DNA of 64,000 nt from Luidia sarsii (lineage: Eukaryota; Echinodermata; Asteroidea; Paxillosida; Luidiidae), in the NCBI GenBank assembly GCA_949987565.1, contig OX465116.1:14910909-14974908 (forward strand). The letters are read 5' to 3'. Of this stretch, positions 22,034 to 34,040 are shown piece after piece. Position 1 is the stretch's first letter; the number at the start of each line of letters is the position of its first letter. A program made the translations under genes and the position numbers. The notes under the pieces are model-generated. The model ran no database searches. It worked only from the letters and a program-made list of their open reading frames with translations, and was not told where the DNA came from.

Positions 22034-22175
22034 TGATATACAAAAAATGTTGCAAACTGCTGACTAAAATTACCAAAATGCAAATCTCAAAATTTGGTGG
22101 GCCTGACGTTTCAATCCTAGCAGGACCTATCTCAAAGGCAGAGTGACAAGGACAAAATAGTAGGCATGTACACGA
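22034..22175 (+). repeat. Palindrome-family repeat copy
   Basis: Contains CAAAAAATGTTGCAAACTGC, GGGCCTGACGTTTCAATCC and CTCAAAGGCAGAGTGAC. It is a single-orientation copy, not a hairpin. Confidence 0.75.
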
Positions 22176-24261
22176 AGCATAATTACGTACTTTTAAGTAG
22201 CGGGTGGATTTCAACGCCTTACGATAGGCCCTACATCTTAACTCAACTTACGATTGATAACCCAGCGTAAGTTGTGATACTAGATCATGGTTTATACGCG
22301 CATCAATCATACGATTGATTTGGTGAAATCGACTGCAAACGTGATGTTTCTAGGTCACTAATCACGTCCACGCAGTTTTGAGGAACATCAAAACCCGTTT
22401 TTATCATCATGAATGACAGTTACATACGTAGGATTCTATCCGATAGGGTTGTTGATACCGAAGGGGTGATAACACGTGACATTTGATGAGATTGAGATCG
22501 TAAACGTCACACGCGTCTTTAAAGTTTTCCGTTTCATAACGTTCAATAATATTACGCAAACTTGTATAGGCCTGTTAGGTATTTGGAAACATCGTTTTAT
22601 CAAGAGGTATAATACAATTATATCTTGCCAATGCAGTATATGCTTTTCACAATATTATCACCAGAAGTTTTGGAAATGGGATGTTACACAGTATAGTGTG
22701 TGTTGCAGCTCCATATGACCGTCTTATCTTCTGCATGGTCGACTCACAGGTGAGCTTGGATGCGTAAAGTGGGCGCTATCGCAGACTACGATCTCCGTCC
22801 GTGAGCTAAAAATGCAGACTCGCGGTCGTGGTCGTCAATTCTAGGCCTATACTGTAATGTGACAGGCCCGCCCTTTCCACTCACTGACATTCAACCGTCC
22901 CTGATCCGGTGACTTAACTCACCAACAACTGCCAGTTTTGATGTGATTTACATACGAAACAATATTAACCATTTTCTAAATTGACAGCAGAAAACGACGT
23001 ATAATGTGAAGAATATTCTTCATCTGACACGATCATGCGCTCGGTTTTTGGATAATGTCCGTTTCTCGTTGCTTCTCCGTCCAAAATTCCATAATTTCTA
23101 CCGTTGAACGAGCCCCGATCCATTCCCATCGAGGGGTCTGAAATTCTTGTTACAGCTGTTAGAAAAATGAAAACTTAAAAAAAAAAAAAAAAAAAAGCCT
23201 ATCAAATAACGAAAGCCCTACTCATCCCTCGGGTAAAGAGGTTGGGTACATGCATTCGTATTCCCCCTCCCAAACTGGATCGTCGTTCAAAATTTTCAAA
23301 CGTAATTACTTTCCCCAATTTTCGCTTTTGTAGCCCGTGGATAAGAAACTCGTAATAGGTGTCTTTCCCGATAGCAACCGGATTGATTTATTGTAAGGTC
23401 CCTAGAGACGTTCAGTTGCTTGTATATGGTCATGGAGTAAGCAGGAATTTGTCGAGCGTATCCTCCAGGAAAAAGGTGCGGGAAATTGGGGTGGTTTTTT
23501 AAAATTTATTTAAAATGTGAAAACCGATGCATTGATCACGTTTGTTAGCATTGCGAGCATGAAAAACACAAACCCTTATGCTTGAATTGTTTAATTGATT
23601 TCGCATTGCTTGAACCTTTCATACTTGTATATATCAAGCCTCTGTTTATGTTTCTGAAGTTGATTGGTAAAGCTGTTTTTCTATTCGACTTGGTTGCTCT
23701 TTTGATTCCACGTTGATTTCGTCAGGGTATAATGTCCTATTAAGAGTCGTCTATCAAAATTTAGAATTAATATAGGCCTACTGGACAATCGGTCCAGGTT
23801 TAAGAAGTATTCTGTTGGTCTGGGCTGTTGAGTTTAAGGGCACACTCCCTTCAACTGGAGTGAAACTTACCATAGAGTGTCTATGGAATGGTCATAATAA
23901 TGTCCACTTTTAAAAACATAGTCACATGAACGAGTGAAAATTCATCAGATGGAGTTCCATTCGGTTATTACGAGAAATCGATTTTAAAAATTTAGATCAA
24001 TTTTTATCTAGCTGTAAAATGATATTTCATGAATTGTATCATTCTCGCCTGAAGTGATCTTTCCCTCCAGGGAATGACATGGAACAGCCAAACTGATCAA
24101 TCAGGTGCCAGAATGCCATTCTGTGACGTTGCACCGACCAAGTGACCTTGAATTTAATCCAAGCGCTCTTAGAACTGATCCTTCTAATTTCAGATTTGGG
24201 GTAAGGGACAGAGGCAGTTAGGGGCTAATGAAGGATGTCGTGGTTGAGCCTATACTAAGGC

Positions 24262-24536
24262 CGGGATAACGAACCCGGTACCCGAAACCCGACCGAGGGT
24301 AAACACGGGTACCCGAAACCCGACCGAGGGTAAACGGGTACCCGAAACCCGACCGAGGTAAATAAATGGGTTCCCGAAACCTGACCGAGGTAAATAAATG
24401 GGTTCCCGAAACCTGACTGAGGTAACTGGTACCCGAAACTCGACCGGGGGTAAACGGGTACCCGAAACCTGACCGAGGTAACTGGTACCCGAAACCCGAC
24501 GGATGTAAACGGGTACCCGAAACCCGACCGGGAACC
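24262..24536. repeat. Minisatellite, unit about 28 bp
   Basis: Tandem units containing GGTACCCGAAACCCGACCG separated by GTAAACGG or GTAAATAAATGG spacers, about 9-10 copies. The open frames on the minus strand (GFGYP/VSGTR repeats) come from this periodicity. Confidence 0.9.
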
Positions 24537-27249
24537 CGGCTCCACTTTGTCGATTTCACTGCCCCGTGTAGGCCTACTTTTCGAAGTAAATGAAGGCCAC
24601 ATTGTGTATGAATTTCTAGCCCTTAAAAGGGAAATCATTTTCTGGTGGTTAGAGCGGTGGTTCGATAACCACCGACCCCTTAGCCTCAAGTCCCGCACTA
24701 ATCCATTTTGTCCTGGCCATAAAACTATATAATTTCCATTAATACGATACAACTTTGGTTTTTACAAGTCAGCAATGTCAGCCCTGCGTGCGGACGAACA
24801 AAGTGGCTACATTCTGTGCTTTATTTTATAGGGACCTTGGGATAGTCCTGGCCGATGTTTCTTTCAATGCCAATTCCATTTTCATGCTGTAGGCCTCATG
24901 GATTAGAGAGAGTTTAAGGAAGATTTCGTTTTTATAATCGTCGTTCGTTAAGAGCTTAAGCTTCAGTCCAATCGGTTTATCAACGTCTGCTGTAGAATAA
25001 ATATATTTATATATTTTTATTGCTTCCAATACGGACGCGGACTTACGTCACAACTTTCCAAATGCCGGAATACCTGACCCCTGGTTGTTTGTGGGTTTTT
25101 TTTCTTGCTATTACTTTCGGTAAAGTGCCCAGACTATGACAGGGTTTAGAAAGCTTTCAGTCGACAATCTCCCTGCAGACGTTCCAAAGAAGGATGACAT
25201 CGAATGGAATTAAATCGAATCGAATTGTTCATTTGTTTTTTTGGACTCGTGGCCGAAGGGCCCCGAGTTGCGGTCAAATTGAACAAGACGGATGAGACAA
25301 CAGTGCTTTGATGGGGAAAACTGCCCGAAGTGTATCGGTAACGAATGAAGTGCAGGGCGTGCATTGCCAATTAGTTAGGGCAATTTCAAGACCGCGGCCG
25401 ACCATTTTGTGCTCGATCTTGATATTATTGCCGGGATGCACAGGCCCTATATACTCGCGACCCCATCGTTCCGACGATGATAATACAGTAGGCCTATCCG
25501 TCTTGAGAATAGTTCAACTGCCGGGAATACCTAGTATACGACAGACCTATAATAACTACACAACCGTACGGGACCTGGAACGGGTGTTTTTTTTCTGAAA
25601 TACTTCACGAAATGAGAGTAATCGATTCCATCTCATCACTCAATCATTCCCTCTACTCTTTCACAATGTACTGGACTGCATCATAAAGAACGCGCAGGCC
25701 TACTGTACGTTTTGAATAAAGCCATCCCCATTATAATGGAATTAATCCTGAGACGTAAACAAAACGAAAAGGGTCCCTTCCTTCTTCAATCGCAGAAGCC
25801 TGAAGCGATGAGTTTCTTTCCCCACCGTCAACTCAGGACTGTTTACCTGGTACTCCGCCATTGACATTTGGAAGTTGTCACTCACATAACGATGTTAACG
25901 CTTTAAGCAGTCGCCCATCCGTACATAACGCGCGAGCATGATCCACGTGTATTTTGTATAGTACATGACTTTGTGCTTAAATTTAGATTTGAGTGCATTA
26001 CTTACACGCTGTCACATTCACCCTCGCCTATCGTCCATTGCTAACATCCGTCCTTTACCCACGAGGTTTTCTACAGCCAGTTGAGGAACAAATTAGCCAC
26101 GGAATAAGTGCACATGGTAGAATATCGCCACGTTGATTATGCTATCAACCAGTATGTATCAGAATGTATTAATTTTGAACTTAAAAGGTTATTCAAGCGT
26201 GAAGTCGATAGCCGTGATGTGCACTTTGCGAAAAGAAGGATCTCCAAGTATCATTTTAACATGATTTGTAAATAAAATAATTGCATACAATATGTTAGAT
26301 GGGAAAATATATAACGCTAGTCGCTATATTATATTTACATCATTCACATTTTCCCAAATCTACTCAGAATTTATTTAAGCAATATGAATTCCAATTCTAA
26401 AGGCTATAACATTTGGGAAGGACCATTAGACATTCCAATAAAGAAATCCTGCGAAGATTTTAGCTCAAATGGTAATCTGAGAAAGCATAAAAAGGCAAAA
26501 ATAATAAACGTCTCGGTTTTGGCACCGTTCTGAAGTGTAAGAAATGTTTAATTACTCGCGGGTAATCAACTACTTGTCGATGTTTGAGTGAAGATTTCTC
26601 GAAAGGTACAACATCCCAGACCGTAAGATTTCAACATGAGGATTCTATCATGACCATCTGCAAACTGTGTAAATTAGAAGGAAATCTGTGGACATCGATG
26701 TTTTCCGATCTTCCCTATGTTGAGTAATGCTAAGAACTAAATGAAAAGGGCCCTATATGCAAATAATTTCAACTTGCAGATGGCCCTTTTGTATCCTACC
26801 AGAACGTTTCGCAAAGGCAGAATGAGAGTCGTTGTGAGAATCATTCTGCCTTTGACAAAAATCCTACCACGATCGAAACGTCATGCCGTCTAGATATCAT
26901 TTCGAGATAAAGATGGGTAATAATTATTCCGAGCAGGTTCGGTAATACGATATAAACATCGCACAACGTCCATCTGCCGTGCTGCAGAGATATATGGGGG
27001 CGTTGACCACATATTGAGCAGACGATGGTGCACTTCTCATTATCACCATGGATCTTTGCAAACTGTTTCGAATCGGGGGAGGACCTGGGGAGTCCAATAT
27101 GAGAGGCACATGTCCTCGGCTGGACCGCCACTCCAGGGACACTCAACGCCCCACGGAGACTAATTAGTATTACTCTACCAAGAAGACAGCATCTTCGAGT
27201 CTGTATCATTTGCTGATATACCGTACATGGCTTTTGATCGTTTATACGA

Positions 27250-27545
27250 GTCCGTGGAATCCTCTCAACATTTACGCGGGTTGAATTCTTCAGGCAAATG
27301 CTGAAGATGTCAATGAACTCTGTTTGTGATGATGTGATTTCGAAGTTGATAACAAAAACTGTTGCCAATATTGCTCACTGACTAAAATGACCTGCAATAC
27401 AATAAATCTCAAAAGTTAGAGGGCCTGACGTTTCGATCCTATATAGCAGGACCTTTCTCAAAGGCAAAGTGACAAGGTCCTCGTCACTTTGCCTTTGAGA
27501 AAAGGTCCTGCTAGGATCGGAACGTCAGGCCCCCTAGCTTTTGAG
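27250..27545. repeat. Inverted copy of the 21530-21730 segment plus a palindrome-family hairpin
   Basis: The minus strand of 27250-27410 repeats 21540-21700 with few changes. Both encode the frame ITSSQTEFIDIF and CLKNSTRVNVERIP. It is followed at 27410-27545 by head-to-head palindrome-family arms. Confidence 0.7.
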
Positions 27546-29108
27546 AGGATGTGATTCCAACGCTATTCAATACTAATTTCAATGATTTTGTCAGCCGACT
27601 GACTCTCAGTGAATATCTTTTGGAGGCCTGAATAAGACAGAAAAGGGCCACAAAGCAAGACCACCAGGTTGAACCTTGACCAGCCGACTCCGCATGAGGC
27701 CACAATTTATGGGCGGTGTGTACATGTACGTCGGTCCTTAGCACCTGCGCCGATGCAACTAGCATCCGAGCAGATAATCTCATTGATCTCACGGCGAGCA
27801 AAAAAAACAAAAATGGACATTCCGATTTTTGGACATTATAATGTAAAAAAAAAAAATAGCCGACGATGCTTGGAAAAGCCATTGGCCCAGCATTTTGTCC
27901 AGGTTTTTTTTTCTTCAGAAATTTCTGAAAGCTTGTGATGAATTTCGACCACCACAGCTGTCTATTATTATGACGACCAGTAGATATTCCAGTTGATAAT
28001 TATTTTGGCCAACACGGTTCAAAATGTCCAAATATTATTGTCAAACATTTCTGTTTACATCGAATTTTATAATTAGGACGAAGCATAGAGCAATGAAATA
28101 GATGAAATAGATAAATAAGGGCTGCCAAAGTCGACCCAAAAAAGTCGACAACCTTTTAATGGGCCCGAGGTTCTCAACTCGCCCGCTGCGAAAGTCAACC
28201 TATTCTTGCTGATCGTTTTTCAGCAAACACTTGACGATCTAGGCCGTGTCTTCCCCCACTGCTCTTCCCGTGTTGACAGCAGGGTTTTTTTCCCCGGCAT
28301 CAACCTCTCACCTATAGGCTGGTAGCTCAAGTCGTCAACCATCTTGACACCTCCAAAGCCTCGGGACCCTGGCCAAATCCCTGCAATATTGTGGCTGGAG
28401 ATGTGCTCGCCTTAACTCACCTCTATCCTCTCCAAAACTGTTTAATGTTTGTGCCGAAAACACTCGAGTACGGTGCTACCGTCCAATTCAGAGAAGCCGG
28501 ACTCGCTTGTTCCAGTTTTCAAAGGCTCGGGTGTAGAGGCCTGATCCCTCAGACTACCGGCTTATAGTCTGAGACTTCCTCCCATTAGGAGCAAAGACTC
28601 TGAAATCCTGACAAACCAGCAAGCCTAGACTATAATCTTGAATAACATGAGCTCCCATGTTCAACATGGCTTCCAATATTCACGGCCTGCGTGGGGTCTT
28701 GTACATACATGAACGACTCTTTAGTCGTATTCTGTCGTACACATTGTCTCGACAGCTTGACACTCATTTGAGGTATACCTTCGTCTGTCGACAGAATGGG
28801 GTTGGGTTTTTTAAGACCAAAAAAATAGTTACGAGTCAAGAATGCTAGCATATCTCCGAAGGCATGCACGATCGTGGCATGCTATAATACTGCGCATGTG
28901 CGAGCAGATTTGGGCGCGGCGATTGCGTGTGCACGTTACCATGGAAACTAAAAGGCAGCCCGCGACGAAGCGACCCTCAAACACCTCCGTCCTCCCGACG
29001 GGACTGTGTCTTGATCAACAGCAGAACCCTTGCCCCCCCCCCCCAATTGCGGGGGAATCACGGAGGGAGGATCTCAGCTATATGCTGGTGCCACATGGAC
29101 CGGTTTAA

Positions 29109-29486
29109 AGCCCCCTACACAACATTGGTCGAGGTCAAAGAATAGCATCCATACGTTGTCTGATCCAACATATGCATGAAATAGCACACCTGTGAAAATT
29201 TCAGCTCAATCCGCCAACCGAGTCTCGAGAAAATCGTGAAAACCGATCAAATCATTTGTTTTGCGAAAATGCAGCATTCAACGCCGTACTGTTCCGAAAA
29301 ACAGTTTAGATCTCGGTGAGACGTAAACTACCGTATTTATTTTACTCATTTCTCCCAAAATACAACATTTTAGGCAGAAATATTTCAGTGAGAAGTTTCG
29401 GCTATAACCATCTTCAAACTGTATAAGTTTCATGTAAATCTGTGAACATGTCTGTTTTTCGATCTTACCAATGTTGTGTAGGGGCT
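29109..29486. mobile_element. Inverted-repeat element with TTAA flanks (piggyBac-like MITE)
   Basis: The left end reads AGCCCCCTACACAACATTGG and the right end is its near-perfect inverse (CCAATGTTGTGTAGGGGCT). TTAA occurs on both sides, at 29105-29108 and 29487-29490. Length is 378 bp with no coding capacity. A TTAA duplication is characteristic of piggyBac-type transposition; the family assignment is inference. Confidence 0.8.
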
Positions 29487-29490
29487 TTAA

Positions 29491-29829
29491 AGGCCAATAC
29501 ACCATTGGGAAGATCGGAAAACATCGATGTCCACAGATTTCCTTCTAATTTACACAGTTTGTAGATGGTCATGATACAATCCTCACGTTAAAATCTTACG
29601 GTCTGGGATGCTGCACTTCTCAAGAAATCTTCACTCAAACATCGACGAATAGTGTATTACTCGCGAGTAAGGAACTCATTTCTTACCACTACCAGTGCAG
29701 AACGGTGCGAAAACTGTGACGTGACTTCTCGGATTACCATTTGAGCTAAAACCTTCGCAGAATTTCATTTTTTTGAATGGTTTACCACACTTCAAACTGT
29801 TTTGACTTTTTCCAATGTGGTATAGGGCC
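29491..29829. mobile_element. Second inverted-repeat element abutting the first
   Basis: Begins immediately after the TTAA at 29487-29490 with AGGCCAATACACCATTGG. It ends in CCAATGTGGTATAGGGCCT, the imperfect inverse. The end sequences resemble those of 29109-29486, so the two are related. It truncates the end of the Penelope-like coding region. Relatives lie at 33029-33240 (right half) and about 26395-26760 (inverted). Confidence 0.7.
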
Positions 29830-30822
29830 TTGGGTACAGTGTTGTGTCTGTATATCTCGATGGCTTCCCTGATGCGCCGTGGGTACCAATGCTCGATGCT
29901 GGTGATGAGCTTGGCTTGGTCCCAGTGGATGGTGTGGTCTTCGGTGTAGGAGTGTTTGACAATCGATGACTTGTCATAATCTCCTTTCCTGCCATGGGCT
30001 CGGTGTTCGTTGAGTCTGGTAGGGAAGTCCCTTCCAGTCTCGCCGATGTACACCTTGCCACATTGGCACGGGATCTTGTAAACACCTGGTCTGCGGTGGG
30101 GGTCTTGGCGGTCCTTGTGCGAAGTCAGCAGGCGTTGTATCTTCAGGGGGGTTGTGTGAAACACCCGAATGCCGTGCTTGTGAAGGATTCGTTGGATGTG
30201 GTGGGAGGTAGTACCGAAGTAGGGGAGAGTGATGGAACTAGGGGCCCTATTAGGTTGGCTTTGGGTATAGGTGACCCTTTGGCCGGGGGTAGGTCTAGGG
30301 TCTTGTGTGGAGATCTGGGTTGGGTTGTAGCCATTGCACTCCATCGCTGTGGTGATGTGGTGGAGTTCTTGGGGCAGGTGCTCACCGTCGCAGATGTTGT
30401 AGGCCCTCCTCACAAGGGTCCGGTTGACTGAGAACTTGATCTTGGGGTGATGGAAGGAAGTGCTGTGCAGGTACCTGTCGGTGTGCGTGGGTTTGCGGTA
30501 TACACTGCGGGAAAGGGTTCCGTCTTCCTGTCTGAACACCTCAACGTCAAGAAAAGAAATGCTGCCATTGCTTTCTTGTTCCATTGCGAATTGGATGTTG
30601 CTGTGAAGCCTGTTGAGGTGTTCCAGGAAGAGGCCAAGTTTCTCCCGCCCGTGTTGCCAGATGACGAAGGTATCATCCACATACCGAAGCCACATGTTTG
30701 GACTGTGGTCCGCTGAGTTGATGGCGAGCTGCTCGAATTCCTCCATGAACAGATCTGCCAGAACCCGGGATAGGGGGAATCCCATGGAGGTTCCAGCAGA
30801 CTGTCCATAGAAGCACTCACGC
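29830..30822 (-). pseudogene. Penelope-like retroelement fragment (reverse transcriptase + GIY-YIG endonuclease)
   Basis: A minus-strand open frame runs from 30896 to 29676 (406 codons), but only about codons 26-355 belong to the element. It holds the last part of a reverse transcriptase with the catalytic YVDD (codons 72-75). The downstream thumb-like region contains SISFLDVEV and VYRKPTHTDRYLH. The GIY-YIG endonuclease is represented by GVYKIPC (270-276) and YIGETGR (282-288). RT plus GIY-YIG in one ORF defines Penelope-like elements. Both ends are cut. At about 30822 the frame runs into the palindrome-family flank, and at about 29830 into a TTAA-type element, whose translation supplies the last 50 or so residues. 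The N-terminal half of the RT is absent, so it is a dead fragment with an accidentally open frame. Confidence 0.88.
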
Positions 30823-30890
30823 TTGAGATTTGCATTTTGGTAATTTTTGTCAGTAAGCAGTTTGCAACATTTGTGTATATCACTTGTTTT
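30823..30890 (-). repeat. Palindrome-family flank fused to the Penelope-like fragment
   Basis: On the minus strand it reads GTGATATACACAAATGTTGC through CCAAAATGCAAATCTCAAG, then goes straight into retroelement coding sequence. The same flank recurs at about 33446-33500. Confidence 0.75.
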
Positions 30891-31576
30891 GAACATGTTT
30901 TTTTTTAGTATTCCTGGGTCGCTGCCTGCAAGATGTCTTGTTTAATGTTGCCGTAGTAAGTTCCTCCCTGGTCTGAGAAAAAAACACCCAGCGTCCCCCC
31001 CCCCCATACATACACGCACACACACACACCCTTACACGCGTATACTTGTGGGGTATTCCCTTTGTTCTCGTGTACTAAACAAAACACTCCCAGAAAAGCC
31101 TAATTCAAATCGCTCCCTTTCGAACCAGAATCACTTTCCAAGGCTGAAATTTCTAGCGAACGTCCCTTATATAATATAGTTCTATTTGCGACATTTGATA
31201 AACATACCTCGGAAATTCCTCCTTTTTGAGTTAATTCCAAATAACCAGTTTCGTGAAAACCTTATGGGGTACCGAAAAAGTACCCCACAAGGAGCGGTCC
31301 CATTGTTTTGAGTACCCACCCATTGTTCCGGTACCCTACAACCCACCTTATGTAAGCCCACGCACACACACCGCCACGATGGAAGTTTGTGATCTTGTCC
31401 GCGTCATCGGTAGATTGACCTAAGGCCATAGTATAGCCAATCATGCTCCCTTTAAATTCGCCGAGAGTGCGCTGAGAAGAGAGATCTGCGACCGTGCAAC
31501 AGCCAACGTCCCCCGTGGGTCGGGTGCGCGCGCAGCGAGTGAGTACAACTCGGGGCTTGCTTCGGGTAATCAACAG

Positions 31577-31647
31577 CCAATCAGTTTGCAAGTCTTGCCC
31601 GCTGGTCACTAATTTCAAACGTTCTCCCCCCGAGGCGTGCTTATATA
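31577..31647 (+). promoter_or_regulatory. CCAAT box and TATA box of GPCR copy A
   Basis: CCAAT at 31577-31581 (context CAGCCAATCAG) and TATATA at 31642-31647 lie 61 bp apart, about 200 bp upstream of the ATG. Both motifs and their spacing are preserved in copy B. A long untranslated leader rich in GAGAGAAAG follows. Confidence 0.6.
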
Positions 31648-31845
31648 CCGAAGACGCGCACCGGCCGTTGCCCAGAAGGGATCTCTTCGTCTCGTAATGC
31701 GGAGATCTAGTTCGTGGTTTCAGCGTTGATCTGCTCCGCCCACGGATCGAGCGAATCTTCAAAAACCCGCCTCGCCGGTTTTGAGAGAACTGGCAATTGT
31801 CAAACATTGAGAGAAAGAGGGAAAGAGAGGAGAGAGAAAGCTGCG

Positions 31846-32841
31846 ATGGCCGAACCTCTTCTTATCTTGCGTCTCTTTAAAACCATCGTCGGCTTGATAG
31901 GACTGGTGGGGAACAGCATCGTGGCTGTTGTCATCTTTAAGGTGAGGTTCATGCACACCATCACCAATGCCTTCATCTTTAACCAGGCCGTGGTAGATTT
32001 CTTTTGCTCCCTCTTCCTTGTGCTGAGCAGCAATATCGCCGTGCCCGATCCTTTACCGGACACCCTGGGTTACCACGTCGTCTGCCACGTCTGGCTGTCG
32101 AACCTCTTCCTCTGGGCATGCTTCACCTCCTCCACCGTCAATCTCCTGTCCTTGACGTGCGAGAGGTACGTGGCCATCGTGTATCCGTTTAAGTACGCCA
32201 GCATGTACACCACTCGCTTCGTGGGAGCCGTGATGGTGGCGATCTGGCTGTCGGGTTTTTTGCTGGACGGAGCCTACATCGCGGCCGTGAACACCTACCA
32301 GGACGGCCGGTGCTTCTACTCGTCGGCGGTCGGCTCTCGCACCCTGGGAATCGTGTTCATCATCGTCAAGTTCTTTCTGCCGGCCGTCTTCATGCTGGTC
32401 GTCTACGCTCGCATGACCGTGGAGCTCAAGAGGAGCGCCAACCGCATCGGGGCAATCGCTCCGTCGGCCCCCGTCGCCGTGAGCGGCGGTGCCGGCGGGT
32501 CGGGCCGTCCCGTGGAGAGCCCCGAGCAGTCGCTGCTCCGGGCTCGCCGCAACATCTTCCGGACCCTCCTCCTCGTCTTCGCCACCTTCCTGGTCTGCTG
32601 GACCCCAAACCAGGTCGTGTTCTTCATGTTCAACTTCGGCTGGTCGATGGACTTCAGCGGTGCCATCTACATCGTGTCGGTGTCCCTGGTCGCCGCCAAC
32701 TCCTGCGTCAATCCCTTCATCTATGCCTTCAAGTACAAGCAGTTCCGCCGAGGATTCTTGGTGTTCATCGGATGCAGCGGTGGGACTCCTGAAAATCACT
32801 TGCGTCCGTCCGAGGCTCCGACCAGACCTATAAACCCTTGA
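31846..32841 (+). CDS. Intronless class A (rhodopsin-family) GPCR, copy A
   Basis: Seven-helix receptor of 331 residues in one exon. Helix 1 has GNS (N23). Helix 2 has NQAVVD (D51). The ECL1/helix 3 cysteine is C80, and its partner is C156 in GRCFYSS. Helix 3 ends in ERY (106-108) in place of DRY. Helix 6 has CWTP (251-254) and helix 7 NPFIY (289-293). The extracellular N-terminus is only about 10 residues. The third intracellular loop is alanine/glycine-rich, and the C-terminal tail is short. Start choice: the frame is open upstream to 31714 here, but in copy B it starts differently, whereas MAEPLLILR is shared by both. The ligand is unknown. Intronless, tandemly duplicated receptors of this type are common in echinoderm chemoreceptor-like expansions, which is the most I would infer. 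Confidence 0.93.
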   Translation: MAEPLLILRLFKTIVGLIGLVGNSIVAVVIFKVRFMHTITNAFIFNQAVVDFFCSLFLVLSSNIAVPDPLPDTLGYHVVCHVWLSNLFLWACFTSSTVNLLSLTCERYVAIVYPFKYASMYTTRFVGAVMVAIWLSGFLLDGAYIAAVNTYQDGRCFYSSAVGSRTLGIVFIIVKFFLPAVFMLVVYARMTVELKRSANRIGAIAPSAPVAVSGGAGGSGRPVESPEQSLLRARRNIFRTLLLVFATFLVCWTPNQVVFFMFNFGWSMDFSGAIYIVSVSLVAANSCVNPFIYAFKYKQFRRGFLVFIGCSGGTPENHLRPSEAPTRPINP

Positions 32842-32907
32842 ACTCACCCTCTGACTTCGGGAACCTCTAAACAACAAAAATGAAGAACATTATTTCATTG
32901 TTTAGAG

Positions 32908-33030
32908 AGTGATATACAACAATGTTTCAAACTGCTTACCGACTAAAACTACCGAAAAGAAAAAATCTAAACATTTTAGTGGGCCTGACGTTTCGATCCT
33001 AGCAGGACCTTTCCCAAAGGCCTTTGAGAA
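32908..33030. repeat. Palindrome-family copy downstream of GPCR copy A
   Basis: GTGATATACAACAATGTTTC is followed by GTGGGCCTGACGTTTCG, then cut at about 33029 by the right half of a TTAA-type inverted-repeat element. Confidence 0.75.
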
Positions 33031-33240
33031 ACATCGACGAATAGTGTAGGCCCTATTACTCGCGAGTAATGAACTTATTTCTTACACTACCGGTAAAGAA
33101 CGGTACGAAAACTGTGACGTGACTTTCTCGGATTACCATTTGAGCTAAAACGTTTGCAGGATTTCTTTTTTTGGAATGGTTTACCACACTTCAAACTGTG
33201 GCAATCTTTTGACTTTTTTCCAACGTTGTATAGGGCCTTT
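33029..33240. mobile_element. Right half of the 29491-type inverted-repeat element
   Basis: Matches the right half of 29491-29829 with scattered changes (ACTCGCGAGTAA, GATTACCATTTGAGC) and ends in TTGTATAGGGCCT. The left half is missing. Confidence 0.65.
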
Positions 33241-33309
33241 GAAAGTTATCGACAGCTTGGGACGCGCGTGTTACAATTAGGCCTATACAGGTAGTTGATC
33301 ACTTGACTT

Positions 33310-33500
33310 GAATCTCAAAATCTAGTGGGCCTGACGTTTCCATCCTAGCAGGACCTTTCTCAAGGGATTTGCAGGACCTTTGTCTGCCTTCGAGAAAGTT
33401 CCCGCTAGGATCGAAACGTCAGGCCCACTAAATGTTTAGATTTGCATTTTGGTAATTTTTGTCAGTAAGCAGTTTGCAACATTTGTGTATATCACTTGTT
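33310..33500. repeat. Palindrome-family hairpin at the left edge of duplicated unit B
   Basis: Arms GGGCCTGACGTTTCCATCC and GATCGAAACGTCAGGCCC surround short direct repeats of CAGGACCTTT. It leads into the GATTTGCATTTTGG flank, from which homology with unit A (from about 30829) continues rightward. Confidence 0.8.
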
Positions 33501-34040
33501 TTGAACATGTTTGTTTTTAGTATTCCTGGGTCGCTGCCTGCAAGATGTCTTGTTTAATGTTGCCGTAGTAAGTTCCTCCCTGGTCTGAGAAAAAAAACCA
33601 CACAGCGTCTCCCACATACACGCACACACACATACCCGTACACGCGTATACTTGTGGGGTATTCCCTTTGTTCTCGTGTACTAAAAAAAACACTCACAGA
33701 AAAGCCTAATTCAAATCGCCTCCTTTCGAACCAGAATCACTTTCCAAGGCTGAAATTTCTAGCGAAGGTCCCTTATATAATATAGTTCTATTTGCGACAT
33801 TTGATAAACATACCTCGGAAATTCCTCCTTTTTGAGTTAATTCCAAAAAACCAGTTTCGTGAAAACCTTATGGGGTACCGAAAAAGTACCCCACAAGGAC
33901 CGGTCCCATTGTTTTGAGTACCCACCCATTGTTCCGGTACCCTACAACCCACCTTATGTCAGCCCACGCACACACACCGCCACGATGGAAGTTTGTGATC
34001 TTGTCCGCGTCATCGGTAGATTGACCTTAGGCCATAGTAT

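Larger units (their letters stand above)
20659..29104. other. Intergenic region upstream of EMC5; no host gene recognised
   Basis: The stretch holds palindrome-family copies (21476-21730, 22034-22160, 26800-26890 and 27370-27545), a pair of inverted repeats (21530-21700 and 27250-27410), a minisatellite (24262-24536), a tRNA-like repeat near 24650 and an inverted copy of a TTAA-type element (about 26395-26760). The blocks 22350-24240, 24740-26390 and 27550-29100 show nothing I can name. Confidence 0.55.

Noticed and set aside
24255..24752. 165-codon minus-strand frame
   Set aside because: Its C-terminal two thirds are the 28-bp minisatellite and the rest lacks any domain.
32053..32877. 274-codon minus-strand frame opposite GPCR copy A (and 35287-36111 opposite copy B)
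   Set aside because: Shadow of GC-rich coding sequence. It shows His/Asp/Glu-rich composition with no domain, while the plus strand is a clear receptor.
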